Under the pieces are notes generated by a model. The model was not told where the DNA came from. It did not search any database and was given only the letters and a program-made list of their open reading frames with translations. 64,000 nt of DNA. Origin: Paracoccaceae bacterium (GTDB lineage: Bacteria > Pseudomonadota > Alphaproteobacteria > Rhodobacterales > Rhodobacteraceae). The stretch lies in contig SKIF01000051.1 of NCBI GenBank assembly GCA_007116575.1, positions 1 to 64,000 of the forward strand. Reading direction: 5' to 3'. Below, one piece after another: positions 20,998 to 30,330 of this stretch. The stretch's first letter is position 1; the number at the start of each line of letters is the position of its first letter. The position numbers and the translations under genes are program-made.

Positions 20998-22620
20998 CTA
21001 TCTCCAGCGGACCACGGGCAATCCGCTAGGCACACGATCAGGCAAGCCCATCCGCCCCTCTTGCGCATCTGCATCCGTCAGCGCCTCGAGGAAGCTCAGC
21101 AGGAAGCCGATCTCTTGGGCATCAAGGATGACCAGCGGGCGCTGCGCCATGCTGCGCGCGGCGGCGGCACGGATCTCGGCGCGGAGCTTTTCGTTCTCGA
21201 ACATGGCATAATCATCCGCCTCGGCCCCGAGATCTGGCAGCACAGCCTGCGGCACGTAGCGCGCCAGCCCCGCGACCGGATCGATATGGTGCTCGAGAAA
21301 GGCGCGAAGGTCTGAAAACGCCCCCGAATGCCCCCAGGGGCCCGTCTGTGTGACATTGCGCAGCATCGGTGTGCGGAAGGCATAGGCGTCGGCCTCATCA
21401 CCCGACACGAAGGCCCGCCCGATATCCATCGTATAGCCATCCGCATCGCGCTGCTTGCCCGGCCCGACAGGCGGGATGCCCATGGCGTGGAAGCCCTGAT
21501 CGGTCATCAGCGGGCCAGAATGGCACATGGCGCAGCCCGCCTTGCCGTAGAACAGCCCCATGCCCTCGCTCGCCTCGGGCGACAACGCCACCGCTTCGCG
21601 CAGATAGCGGTCAAAGGGTGTGTCGATGGCGCGAAACTCCCATTCGATGAACGCCGCAAGTGCGCGGCCGATCTCATCCATCCCGACAGGTGCCACGCGG
21701 CCGCGATGGGCGTTGAAGGCGGTGTGATACTCGGCAATGCCATCCACACGCGCGGCCAGCAGCCCCCAGGCCCCGTCATCACCATGGAACCGCTCGTCGG
21801 CCACCGCATCGGCAATCTCGTTCTCGCCGGGGCGGCCTGCCATCTCTTCGGGCGAGGTCGGCGGGAACAGGGCCTGCACGGCTAGTACCGAGTCAAACGA
21901 CATGTATTCCAGCGGCCCTTGCGGCGTCACGAAACCCGCCGGGTTGGCCGGATCGACCTCGACCCGGCCATCATGGAACATGACACGCAGCTCGGACGCA
22001 CCCAGATTCCACAAGGCCGGCGCATTGCGCGGGATCCGGCTGCTGGCCGCGAGTGGGCCATCTGCGTGACGGTCCGGCCCAAGCCCCGTGGCCCCAGTGC
22101 CCAGCCCCAGCGACACGCCATCGCCCGAGCTCAGTTGTGGATGGTGGCAGGTCGCGCAGGAAATATCCTTGTTGCCGGACAGGATCGGGTCAAAGAACAG
22201 CAACTGACCGATCTGCGCGAGTTCCTGATCGAGCGCGCGAAACTGAGTCTCGTCCAGTGGCGAGGGCAGGGTGAAGATCATCTCCTGCAAGGTCGGGTCG
22301 GGGCGCAGTGGCGGGCGCAGCGACCGTGTGGGGGCTGGCCGGGTACGTCTGGGGGCTGCGGCAGGAGCCGGTGCGGCTGTGCGCAGCACAGGTGCCGAGC
22401 GCGGCTGCTCGGAAGGTGCGAGGAAGACATCGTCCAGCAACTGACGCGCGCGCGCGTCGCCCGCCCGTTCCATGTGCCGCAGCGCCATGAAGGCATTGTA
22501 GAAATCGCCCTTCTCCATGGCCGCGAAACTGTGGTTGATGGTTTGCGTCTGGGCAGGCATCGCGCAAAGCGCGAGTGCAACAAAAGACGACGGCAAGCCG
22601 GTCGATTTGCGAAGTCGCAT
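20998..22620 (-). CDS. Di-haem cytochrome c peroxidase (MauG/CcpA family)
   Basis: Periplasmic di-haem enzyme expected to reduce hydrogen peroxide or oxidise another substrate, using electrons from cytochrome c. Two c-type haem sites are visible: CATCH (Cys155, Cys158, His159) and CAMCH (Cys363, Cys366, His367). The N-terminus looks like a signal peptide (SSFVALALCAMPAQTQ). It is followed by a helical stretch like a short Sel1/TPR unit (about 30-65) and an Ala/Pro/Arg-rich linker (about 72-107) before the peroxidase core. At 540 residues it is clearly longer than ordinary CcpA proteins of about 330. It lies upstream of the Gly/Leu-rich gene on the same strand and is divergent from the FAD oxidoreductase. 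Confidence 0.9.
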   Translation of the reverse strand: MRLRKSTGLPSSFVALALCAMPAQTQTINHSFAAMEKGDFYNAFMALRHMERAGDARARQLLDDVFLAPSEQPRSAPVLRTAAPAPAAAPRRTRPAPTRSLRPPLRPDPTLQEMIFTLPSPLDETQFRALDQELAQIGQLLFFDPILSGNKDISCATCHHPQLSSGDGVSLGLGTGATGLGPDRHADGPLAASSRIPRNAPALWNLGASELRVMFHDGRVEVDPANPAGFVTPQGPLEYMSFDSVLAVQALFPPTSPEEMAGRPGENEIADAVADERFHGDDGAWGLLAARVDGIAEYHTAFNAHRGRVAPVGMDEIGRALAAFIEWEFRAIDTPFDRYLREAVALSPEASEGMGLFYGKAGCAMCHSGPLMTDQGFHAMGIPPVGPGKQRDADGYTMDIGRAFVSGDEADAYAFRTPMLRNVTQTGPWGHSGAFSDLRAFLEHHIDPVAGLARYVPQAVLPDLGAEADDYAMFENEKLRAEIRAAAARSMAQRPLVILDAQEIGFLLSFLEALTDADAQEGRMGLPDRVPSGLPVVRWR

Positions 22621-22827
22621 GACAGTCCCTCGAAAAGAATCACGATATCGTTAAAATTTTTCGAAAGTTTAACGGTGCAGCGGGTCCGCACAAAGAAGTA
22701 TTTCGTTCGCAACATTGCCGCGATGCCATGGCGCTCGTAACCTGTGATCCTTTCATCACCTCCACCCGGCAGCGAGTTCTAGCCTCGTCATCGCAGCCCC
22801 TTTGCGCTAGCTCAGCAGGTAAGGTTC

Positions 22828-23940
22828 ATGCAGGAGTCTCCCTTGACCCAGACACGCGAGCTTGTCCTGATCGGCGGTGGTCATACTCATGCGCTGGTGC
22901 TGCATGACCTAGCACAACACCCGCTTCCTGATCTGCGCGTGACGCTGATCAATCCCGACCCGAGCGCGCCCTATACAGGCATGCTGCCCGGCTTCATCGC
23001 CGGGCATTACCCGCGCGAGGCGCTTGAGATCGACCTCGTCCGCCTCGCTGCGCGCGCCGGCGCGCGGCTGGTGCAGGCGCGGGCCATCGGGCTGGACCGC
23101 AGCGCGCGCCAGGTCGAGATCGAGGGTCAGCCCCCGATCCGCTACGATCTGGCCGCGCTCGATATCGGGATCACCTCGGACCTGCCGCAGATCCCTGGTT
23201 ATGGCGAATACGCGGTCTCGGCCAAGCCGCTCGGGGCCTATGCGCGAGCGTGGGAGGATTGGGTTGACGCCGTGCAGGCGGGCCGCGCCAGCCCCGAGAT
23301 CGCGGTCATTGGCGGCGGGGTCGCGGGGGTGGAACTGGCGCTGGCCATGGCCCACCGCATCCGCGCTCACATCACCATTGTCGAGGCCAGCACCCCCCTG
23401 CCCCATCTCGGCCCGCGCGCCCGCGCGCGGCTCTTGTCGCATCTGGCGCAAGCCGGGGTGGAATGGCGCGTGCCCGCCCAAGTTGCCGAGGTAACACCAA
23501 AGGGCGTGCGGCTGGCCGATGGCGCGGAAATCGAAGCAAGCCTTGTCCTCGGGGCCGCGGGCGCACGCCCGCAGGGCTGGCTGCGCGGTACCGGGCTTGA
23601 CCTGTCCGACGGCTTTGTCACGGTAGACCCGTTCCTGCGCTCGATCACCGACCCGACAATCTTCGCCGTCGGGGATTGCGCGCATATGGCCCATGCACCG
23701 CGCGCCAAGGCCGGAGTCTATGCCGTGCGGCAGGCCCCCTTCCTGCTGGCCAATCTGCGCGCCGCGCTGGGCGCGGGGCCGATGCGCGCCTATCACCCGC
23801 AGCGCGACTATCTCAAACTGATCTCGCTGGGCGAGCGCAGGGCTTTGGGCGAGAAATGGGGCATGGTGCTGGAGGGCGGCTGGCTGTGGCGCATCAAGGA
23901 CCGCATCGACGCGCGCTTCATGCAGCAGTTTCGGAACTGA
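22828..23940 (+). CDS. FAD-dependent oxidoreductase of the SelD-associated type
   Basis: Pyridine nucleotide-disulphide oxidoreductase-like protein, 370 residues. It has the N-terminal FAD-binding motif VLIGGGHTHALVL, a second nucleotide-binding motif IAVIGGGVAGVELALAMA, and the C-terminal FAD segment PTIFAVGDCAHM. The HTHALVL opening is typical of the family that is fused to, or adjacent to, selenide-water dikinase (SelD). No SelD domain or gene is present here. AGGAG lies within the first codons, six bases before a TTG at 22843, so the true start may be there rather than at the ATG. The substrate is unknown. Confidence 0.85.
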   Translation: MQESPLTQTRELVLIGGGHTHALVLHDLAQHPLPDLRVTLINPDPSAPYTGMLPGFIAGHYPREALEIDLVRLAARAGARLVQARAIGLDRSARQVEIEGQPPIRYDLAALDIGITSDLPQIPGYGEYAVSAKPLGAYARAWEDWVDAVQAGRASPEIAVIGGGVAGVELALAMAHRIRAHITIVEASTPLPHLGPRARARLLSHLAQAGVEWRVPAQVAEVTPKGVRLADGAEIEASLVLGAAGARPQGWLRGTGLDLSDGFVTVDPFLRSITDPTIFAVGDCAHMAHAPRAKAGVYAVRQAPFLLANLRAALGAGPMRAYHPQRDYLKLISLGERRALGEKWGMVLEGGWLWRIKDRIDARFMQQFRN

Positions 23941-23982
23941 CGCAGCCCGCGTGTGCCACCACGAAAGCGACGCCTGCGCCAT

Positions 23983-24021
23983 CACCCGCCCGGCTCTGCC
24001 GGGCAAGCGCCCGCGACGGGT
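23983..24021. terminator. Hairpin between convergent genes, possible terminator
   Basis: GCCCGGC (23988-23994) pairs with GCCGGGC (23998-24004) around a TCT loop, and outer CACCCG and CGGGTG arms add further pairing. It lies in the 135-bp gap where the FAD oxidoreductase and ybbP transcripts converge. There is no T-run, so the role is uncertain. Confidence 0.35.
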
Positions 24022-24075
24022 GAGGGTTGGGTAGATAGGCACCCCGAGCGGGCGCTTTTCGCCGCCTAGAGGCCC

Positions 24076-26607
24076 TCATTCCTGCGCGCGCAGCACCTGC
24101 GCCGGGCGCGCAGCCAGCGGGCGCAGCGCAAAGCCCAGCCCCGCCAGCAATGTCGCCACGATCCCGCCCAGCACGATAGCGATGGCCGAAACCGGCTCGA
24201 ACTGATAGCTCGCCTGCATCACGAAACGCATCACGCCCCAGGCCGCCAGCGCCGCAGCCCCCAGCGCCACCAGCCCCGCCGCCGCGCCCATCAGCGCCGC
24301 GCGCAGCGCGAAACTGGCCAGAATGCGCCCCCGCGTCGCGCCCAGCGTTTTCATTACGGCCGCCTCGAAGACCCGCGCGCGCTCGCCCGCCGCCGCCGCC
24401 CCGATCAGCACCACGAAGCCTGTCAGCAAGGTCGCCAGCGCCGCATAGCGCGTGGCGGTGGCCATGGTCGACAGCGCCTCGGTCACGCGCTCGGCGGCCT
24501 CGCGCACGCGGATCGCGGTGATGTTGGGGTACATATTCGACAGGTCGCGCAGGATCGCGCCCTCGGCGGCCTCCAGCGCATAGACGGTCGCGATATGCGT
24601 ATGCGGCGCGGCCCGGATCGGCTCGGGCGAGAGCACCATCACAAAGCCGATGCCACCGGTCGAGAAATCCACTTCACGCAGATTGGCAATCTCGGCGGTG
24701 ATGTCGCGCCCGAGGATGTTCACGGTCACGCTGTCCCCGACCGAAAGCTCCAGTTCGGCGGCCTGTTCGGCCCCGAAACTGACCAGCGGCGGGCCGGAAT
24801 ACTCTTCTGGCCACCACTCTCCCGCCGTCAGGCGGGTACCCTCGGGGATTGTCGCCGAATAGGTCACACCGCGGTCCCCGCGCAACACCCAGTGACCTGC
24901 GCGCGGGTGTTCGCGCGCGGGAATGCCATTGAGCGCCGAGACCACTCCGCGCAGCATCGGCGCGGTCTCGACCCGGTCGACATTCGGGTCGTCATCCAGC
25001 CGCGCCAAAAACCCCGCCAACTGGTCATTCTGGATATCAAGGAAGAAATAGCTCGGCGCCCGGTCAGGCAGGTCGAGCGCGATGGCGCGGCGCAGGTTGC
25101 TGTCGATCTGGCCCACGGCGGCCAGCACGGTCAGACCCAGCCCCAACGACAGGATCACAGCGGTCGCCCCTTCGCGCGGATTGCTGATCGCGCCCATCGC
25201 CATGCGCAACGCCGTGCGACCACGCAGCGCGCGGGCGCGCGCGAGGCGCCGCGCCAGCAACCGCACCAGCATTGCCGCCAGCGTCAACACGGCCAATGCG
25301 CCCAGCACCCCCCCGGCGGTGGCAAAGGCCAGCCGTGGCACGGCGGCAAACCAGGCCGTGATCGCCACCAACGCCGTAACCAGCGCGACCGTGGCCAGCA
25401 GATAGGGCCAGCGCGGCCAGCGTGCGCCCGCCTCGGACATGCCGCGAAAAATCTCCGCCGCCCGCACATCCTCGGTCCGCGCCAGCGGCCAGAGCGTGAA
25501 GATGAGCGCGGTCATCGCACCATAGATCGCGGCCTCGACAAGCGCGCGCGGCTGGAGTCCGATCTCCAGATCGACCGGCACCTGATCAGCAACCAGCGGG
25601 GCCACGGCAAAGGGCACCAGCGCCCCCAGCACCAGCCCCAGCACCAGCCCCAGCCCTGTCAGCACGCCGATCTGCAGGAAATAAACCGCAAAGATCGTGC
25701 GGCTTTCCGCGCCGATGGTCTTGAGCGTGGCAATCACCTTGGTCTTGCCATCGAGATAGGTGCGCACAGCGGCTGACACGCCCACGCCACCCACGGCCAG
25801 CCCGGCAATCCCCACCAGCACCAGAAAGGACGAGACCCGCTCGATCACATTGCGAATCTGGGGCGCGGCATTGCGGCTGTCGCGCCAGCGCACGCCCGCG
25901 CCGTCGAACTCCGCCATGGCAACGGCGCGCGCCGCGTCGAGATTCTGGCCGGGCAGCAGCATCCGGTAATTTGTCTCATAGAGCGTGCCGGGGCCCAGCA
26001 ATTCGGCCCCTTGCAGTGCCTCGGCCCGCACGAGGGTGCGCGGGCCAAAGCCGAAATTCGCACCCAACCCGTCGGGCTCTCGCGTCAGATGGGCGCTGAG
26101 GCGAAAGTCCTGCACGCCAAGGCGGAAAACGTCCCCGGTCTCGAGCCCCAGCCGCTCGGCCAGAATGCGCTCCATCACGGCTCCTGGCAGCCCGTCACGT
26201 TCGGCCAGCGCCTCGGTCAGTGGCATTTCCGGCTCCAGCCCCACGCGCCCAACCAGCGGATAGGCCGCGTCCACGCCCTTGACCTGCGTGACCGAGCGTT
26301 CCGAAGTCTCGCCCTCACCCGCCACGGCCATGGACCGGAAATCGACCACTTCCGAGACCTCCACCGCAAAAACCTCCATCCAGGCGCGTTCCTCAGGTGT
26401 TGCGAAACGGTAGGTCATGCGCAACTCGGCATCCCCGCCCAGAAGTGTCGCACCCTCGCGCGCCAGCCCGTCATCGATCGCGCCGCGCACCGAGCCCACA
26501 GCGGCAATCGCCCCCACGCCAAGCGCGAGGCAGGCCAGAAACACCCAGAATCCGCGCAGCCCCCCGCGCAACTCGCGCTGGGCGATGTTCCAGGCGACCG
26601 CACTCAT
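24076..26607 (-). CDS. ybbP: ABC exporter permease, FtsX/YbbP family
   Basis: Large inner-membrane permease of 843 residues with a predicted helix near the N-terminus (FWVFLACLALGVGAIAAVGSV), two FtsX-type membrane blocks, and extended periplasmic domains between them. The last block contains LATLLTGFVVLIGAAAAGER and a C-terminal helix pair. Its ATG overlaps the stop of the ATPase gene by four bases, so the two are translationally coupled. The layout ATPase plus permease, with tesA divergent, matches the conserved tesA-ybbA-ybbP locus. Its transported substrate is not known; an envelope or lipid-linked role is inferred from the tesA neighbour. Confidence 0.92.
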   Translation of the reverse strand: MSAVAWNIAQRELRGGLRGFWVFLACLALGVGAIAAVGSVRGAIDDGLAREGATLLGGDAELRMTYRFATPEERAWMEVFAVEVSEVVDFRSMAVAGEGETSERSVTQVKGVDAAYPLVGRVGLEPEMPLTEALAERDGLPGAVMERILAERLGLETGDVFRLGVQDFRLSAHLTREPDGLGANFGFGPRTLVRAEALQGAELLGPGTLYETNYRMLLPGQNLDAARAVAMAEFDGAGVRWRDSRNAAPQIRNVIERVSSFLVLVGIAGLAVGGVGVSAAVRTYLDGKTKVIATLKTIGAESRTIFAVYFLQIGVLTGLGLVLGLVLGALVPFAVAPLVADQVPVDLEIGLQPRALVEAAIYGAMTALIFTLWPLARTEDVRAAEIFRGMSEAGARWPRWPYLLATVALVTALVAITAWFAAVPRLAFATAGGVLGALAVLTLAAMLVRLLARRLARARALRGRTALRMAMGAISNPREGATAVILSLGLGLTVLAAVGQIDSNLRRAIALDLPDRAPSYFFLDIQNDQLAGFLARLDDDPNVDRVETAPMLRGVVSALNGIPAREHPRAGHWVLRGDRGVTYSATIPEGTRLTAGEWWPEEYSGPPLVSFGAEQAAELELSVGDSVTVNILGRDITAEIANLREVDFSTGGIGFVMVLSPEPIRAAPHTHIATVYALEAAEGAILRDLSNMYPNITAIRVREAAERVTEALSTMATATRYAALATLLTGFVVLIGAAAAGERARVFEAAVMKTLGATRGRILASFALRAALMGAAAGLVALGAAALAAWGVMRFVMQASYQFEPVSAIAIVLGGIVATLLAGLGFALRPLAARPAQVLRAQE

Positions 26608-27305
26608 TCCGCAGCCTCGGGGCGCTTGACCTCCTCGCCCGCGATCGCCCCGTCGGCCAGCCGGATCACCCGGTCGCAGCGCGCCGCCAGATCCGGCGCA
26701 TGGGTGACGAGGATCAGCGTCACATCATGCCGGTCGCGCAGCCCGAAGAGCAGGTCCATGATGGCCTGGCCATTGGGGCCGTCGAGATTGCCTGTCGGCT
26801 CGTCGGCCAGCAGGATTGCAGGGCGCGGGGCCGCCGCGCGGGCCAGTGCCACGCGCTGCTGTTCGCCACCCGAAAGTTGCGCCGGGTAGTGGTCCAGCCG
26901 GTGGCCAAGCCCAACTGCGCGCAATTCCTCTTCGGCGCGCTCGAAGGCGTCGCGACGACCGGCCAGTTCCAGCGGGGTCGCAACATTTTCAAGAGCTGTC
27001 ATGGTCGGGATCAGGTGGAAAGACTGGAACACCACCCCCATATGTTCCCTGCGAAACCGGGCCAGGGCGTTTTCGCCAAGGGCTGTCAGGTCATGGCCAA
27101 GCGCCATCACCTGCCCGCCCGTGGCGCGTTCGAGCCCGCCCATAAGCATAAGGAGCGACGATTTGCCCGACCCCGACGGCCCGACCAGACCCAGCGTCTC
27201 GCCGCGCGCCACATCCAGCGTGATTTCGCGCAGGATGTTGACCGGCCCGGCATTGCCCTGCAGCGTCAGCTCGACATCCCTGAGCGAGAGAATCATGTCC
27301 TTCAT
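26604..27305 (-). CDS. ybbA: ABC transporter ATP-binding protein, YbbA family
   Basis: Cytoplasmic ATPase of 233 residues that partners YbbP. Walker A is GPSGSGKSS, the signature is LSGGEQQR, Walker B is ILLADEP, followed by TGNLDGPNG, typical of the LolD/MacB-like subfamily. The start at 27305 has GGATGG-type pairing upstream; an ATG three codons later is also possible. Both options place its first codons over the start of the divergent tesA gene, so the two 5' ends overlap by 2-11 bp on opposite strands. Confidence 0.93.
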   Translation of the reverse strand: MKDMILSLRDVELTLQGNAGPVNILREITLDVARGETLGLVGPSGSGKSSLLMLMGGLERATGGQVMALGHDLTALGENALARFRREHMGVVFQSFHLIPTMTALENVATPLELAGRRDAFERAEEELRAVGLGHRLDHYPAQLSGGEQQRVALARAAAPRPAILLADEPTGNLDGPNGQAIMDLLFGLRDRHDVTLILVTHAPDLAARCDRVIRLADGAIAGEEVKRPEAAE

Positions 27306-28023
27306 TCATTCCATCCTTCGTGTCACGCGCTTCCCTGCATATGGGGCAACAGGGTCATTCGGCAACCGCTGCAACGCAGCGCTTGGCACAGTAACGCTTG
27401 TATTGGGTCTTTCCGTCGGGGCGGCGTCGGCAGAGCCTTTGCGCCTTGTCGCCCTTGGCGACTCGTTGACGCAAGGCTACGGCCTTCCCGCTGACGAAGG
27501 CTTCGTGCCGCAGCTTGAGTCTTGGTTGCAGTCACAAAACATGGATGTGGTCGTGATCAATGCCGGTGTGTCGGGCGATACGACCGCCGGCGGGTTGGCG
27601 CGGATGGACTGGACGCTGGCCGAGCCGGTCGATGCGATGCTGGTCACGCTTGGCGGCAATGACCTTTTGCGCGGGATCAACCCGGCGGCCAGCCGCGAGA
27701 ACCTTGACGGCATCCTTGCCCGGCTCGCGCAGGAGGGAATCCCGGCCATGCTGGCGGGGCTGCCCGCACCGGGGAATTACGGCCCGGAGTTCCAGCGCGC
27801 CTTCGAGCGGATGTATATCGACCTGGCCGCCGAATACGAGGTCCCGCTCATTCCAGACTTCATGCAACCCATGACCGAGAAAGCCGATGCAGGCATGAGT
27901 TTCACCGACCTGATGCAGGACGACCATATCCATCCCAATGCCGATGGCGTGGCGCTGATCGTCGAAGGGATCGGGCCTGAGATTCTGCGATTTCTGGAGG
28001 GTCTGGACGATGGCCCGTCCTGA
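27295..28023 (+). CDS. tesA: Arylesterase / lysophospholipase, GDSL family (TesA)
   Basis: Periplasmic SGNH hydrolase of 242 residues that cleaves thioesters or lysophospholipids. The GDSL block reads ALGDSLTQGYGL with the nucleophile Ser, block III is TLGGNDLLRG, and the catalytic Asp-His block is DDHIHPNADG. The N-terminal 46 residues contain a hydrophobic core (LGTVTLVLGLSVGAASA) that fits a signal peptide. The ATG start lies inside the first codons of the divergent ybbA gene, and its upstream GAGAG is weak; a TTG further down is a less likely start. Confidence 0.92.
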   Translation: MSFIHSILRVTRFPAYGATGSFGNRCNAALGTVTLVLGLSVGAASAEPLRLVALGDSLTQGYGLPADEGFVPQLESWLQSQNMDVVVINAGVSGDTTAGGLARMDWTLAEPVDAMLVTLGGNDLLRGINPAASRENLDGILARLAQEGIPAMLAGLPAPGNYGPEFQRAFERMYIDLAAEYEVPLIPDFMQPMTEKADAGMSFTDLMQDDHIHPNADGVALIVEGIGPEILRFLEGLDDGPS

Positions 28024-28083
28024 CGGCCCGCCCGGCACGGCCCAAGCCGTTGCCCTGCCCGCTACTTCTTGTTAATGGGCGCA

Positions 28084-28117
28084 GCAATGCAACGGACGCG
28101 GGACGGCGGTGCAATGC
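28084..28117 (+). promoter_or_regulatory. Stem-loop upstream of metK
   Basis: GCAATGC occurs at 28084-28090 and again at 28111-28117. The two copies pair with one A-A mismatch around a 20-nt loop, 26 bases before the metK start. The position recalls the SAM/SAH riboswitch of Rhodobacterales metK genes, but the conserved CUUCC segment and the GGAG partner of that riboswitch are not seen. Confidence 0.25.
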
Positions 28118-28143
28118 GCTCGCGGATTGAGGGATAGGCAGGC

Positions 28144-29310
28144 ATGACACGCGATAATTTCATTTTCACCTCAGAATCGGTTTCCGAGGGGCATCCCGAC
28201 AAGGTCTGCGATCGTATTTCCGACGCTGTGCTGGATGCACTTCTGGCGGAGGAACGCAGCGCGCGGGTGGCCTGCGAGACCTTCGCCACCTCGTCGATGG
28301 TTGTGATCGGCGGCGAGATCGGGCTGTCGGACCCAGAGCGGCTGAAGGATTACATGGGCCGAATTCCCCAGATCGCGCGCGACTGCATCCGCGATATCGG
28401 CTATGAACAGGACAAGTTTCACTGGAACACCTGCCATGTGCTGAACTTCCTGCACGAGCAATCCGCTCATATCGCGCAAGGCGTGGACCGCGATGGAGCG
28501 GGCGATCAGGGTATCATGTTCGGCTATGCCGTGGACGAAACACCCGAGTTGATGCCCGCCCCGATCCAGTATGCCCATGCCATCCTGCGCCGTCTGGCCG
28601 AAGCGCGCAAATCCGGGGCCGAGCCGACCCTACGCCCGGATGCGAAATCGCAACTCTCACTGCGCTATGAGGGCGGCAAGCCTGTCGAGGTGACGCAGCT
28701 TGTGCTCTCTACCCAGCACGCCGATGAGGCGCAGGGTTCGGATGATATCCGCGCCATTGTCGAGCCCTATATCCGCGAGGTTCTGCCCGAAGGCTGGCTG
28801 ACCGAGAAAACCGAATGGTGGGTCAACCCAACCGGCACCTTCGTGATCGGCGGCCCCGATGGCGATGCCGGGCTGACCGGGCGCAAGATCATCGTGGACA
28901 CCTATGGCGGCGCGGCCCCGCATGGTGGCGGCGCATTTTCGGGCAAGGACCCAACCAAGGTGGACCGCTCAGCCGCCTATGCGGCCCGCTATCTGGCCAA
29001 GAACGTCGTCGCCGCCGGGCTGGCGCGGCGCTGCACGCTGCAGATTTCCTATGCCATCGGCGTTGCCAAGCCGCTGTCGATTTATGTCGACACCCATGGC
29101 ACCGGACAGGTCGCGGATATGGTCATCGAGCGCGCGGTCGCAAATGCCATGGACCTCACCCCGCGCGGCATCCGCGAGCATCTGGGCCTCAATCGCCCGA
29201 TCTATGCGCGCACGTCGGCCTATGGCCATTTCGGGCGCGCGCCGGAAGCGGATGGCGGGTTTTCCTGGGAACGCACGGATCTGATCGAGGCGCTGAAAAA
29301 GGCTGTCTGA
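28144..29310 (+). CDS. metK: S-adenosylmethionine synthetase
   Basis: Makes S-adenosylmethionine from methionine and ATP; cytoplasmic tetramer. The 388 residues match the family. Signatures include [20 protein letters not shown] at the N-terminus, [12 protein letters not shown] in the first third, and [19 protein letters not shown] in the active-site loop. The upstream region lacks a clear Rhodobacterales SAM/SAH riboswitch but holds an imperfect hairpin. It is convergent with fmt after a 99-bp gap. Confidence 0.98.
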   Translation: MTRDNFIFTSESVSEGHPDKVCDRISDAVLDALLAEERSARVACETFATSSMVVIGGEIGLSDPERLKDYMGRIPQIARDCIRDIGYEQDKFHWNTCHVLNFLHEQSAHIAQGVDRDGAGDQGIMFGYAVDETPELMPAPIQYAHAILRRLAEARKSGAEPTLRPDAKSQLSLRYEGGKPVEVTQLVLSTQHADEAQGSDDIRAIVEPYIREVLPEGWLTEKTEWWVNPTGTFVIGGPDGDAGLTGRKIIVDTYGGAAPHGGGAFSGKDPTKVDRSAAYAARYLAKNVVAAGLARRCTLQISYAIGVAKPLSIYVDTHGTGQVADMVIERAVANAMDLTPRGIREHLGLNRPIYARTSAYGHFGRAPEADGGFSWERTDLIEALKKAV

Positions 29311-29409
29311 TCCGGTATCTGAACGAAAGATTGCAGCGCGCGCAAAGCGCCCTCTGGGCGTGTTGTCAAATCTCTGGACCCGGAAATCCGAACGCGCTGT
29401 TTCCTGCCC

Positions 29410-30330
29410 TCACGACAGACGCAATCCGACCATCGAGCCTGTGCCACGCAGCAAGTCCTCGGCAGGCATCGCCCGCTTGCCCTCGCGCTGCAGCGCGCGC
29501 AACTCTACTGCTCCGTTTCCGCAAGCCACGACGAGATCCGACAGCACCTCGCCCGCTTCGCCCCGCCCCGCCACGGCGCGCGCGTCAAGCAGCTTCAGCC
29601 GCCCGAAAGGTGCCTCGCACCAGGCCCCGGGGAACGGCGCAAGCCCCCGGATATGGCGCGCGACCTCTTCAGCGGGGCGGGTCCAGTCCACCTGCGCCTC
29701 GGCCTTGTCGATCTTGGCGGCATAGGTCACGCCTGCCTCGGTCTGCGGCACAGGCTCAAGCGCGTCCAACCTCGCCAGGGTCTCGGCAATCAAGGCGGCC
29801 CCCATCGCCGCAAGCCGGTCGTGCAGGCGACCGCCGCTATCAGCTTCGGTGATCGGCGTTGCCGCCCGAGCCAGCACCGGCCCGGTGTCGAGCCCCGCCT
29901 CCATCTGCATGATGCAGATCCCCGTTTCGGTATCGCCCGCCATGATCGCGCGCTGGATCGGGGCCGCACCGCGCCAGCGCGGCAGAAGCGAGGCATGAAT
30001 GTTCAGGCAGCCAAGACGTGGCGCGTCCAGCACCGGCTGCGGCAGGATCAGCCCATACGCGACCACCACTGCCACATCTGCCTCCAGCGCCGCAAACTCG
30101 GCCTGTGCCTCAGCCCCTTTTAACGAAGCCGGATGGCGCACGGGCAGGCCGAGAGCTTCCGCGCGAGCATGAACCGGCGTCAACCGAGGTTGTTTGCCGC
30201 GCCCAGCAGGGCGGGGCGGCTGAGTATAGACGCAGACGATCTCATGCGCGGCATGGAGTGCCTCAAGCGCAGGCACCGCAAAATCGGGCGTGCCCATGAA
30301 AACCAGTCGCAGCCGCCCTGCCCCACTCAT
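29410..30330 (-). CDS. fmt: Methionyl-tRNA formyltransferase
   Basis: Formylates initiator Met-tRNA using 10-formyltetrahydrofolate; cytoplasmic, 306 residues. The N-terminal transferase domain starts [17 protein letters not shown]. The catalytic region has [19 protein letters not shown] with the conserved Asn and His, and the C-terminal OB-like domain follows from about residue 205. Its ATG overlaps the stop of the def-like gene by four bases, making the last cistron of a def, def-like, fmt operon. Confidence 0.97.
   Translation of the reverse strand: MSGAGRLRLVFMGTPDFAVPALEALHAAHEIVCVYTQPPRPAGRGKQPRLTPVHARAEALGLPVRHPASLKGAEAQAEFAALEADVAVVVAYGLILPQPVLDAPRLGCLNIHASLLPRWRGAAPIQRAIMAGDTETGICIMQMEAGLDTGPVLARAATPITEADSGGRLHDRLAAMGAALIAETLARLDALEPVPQTEAGVTYAAKIDKAEAQVDWTRPAEEVARHIRGLAPFPGAWCEAPFGRLKLLDARAVAGRGEAGEVLSDLVVACGNGAVELRALQREGKRAMPAEDLLRGTGSMVGLRLS

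Noticed and set aside
28060-28143. SAM/SAH riboswitch before metK
   Set aside because: A hairpin in the right position has AACGG and GGC elements, but the conserved CUUCC segment and its GGAG partner are missing. A covariance search with the SAM-SAH model would settle it; a significant hit would overturn this rejection.
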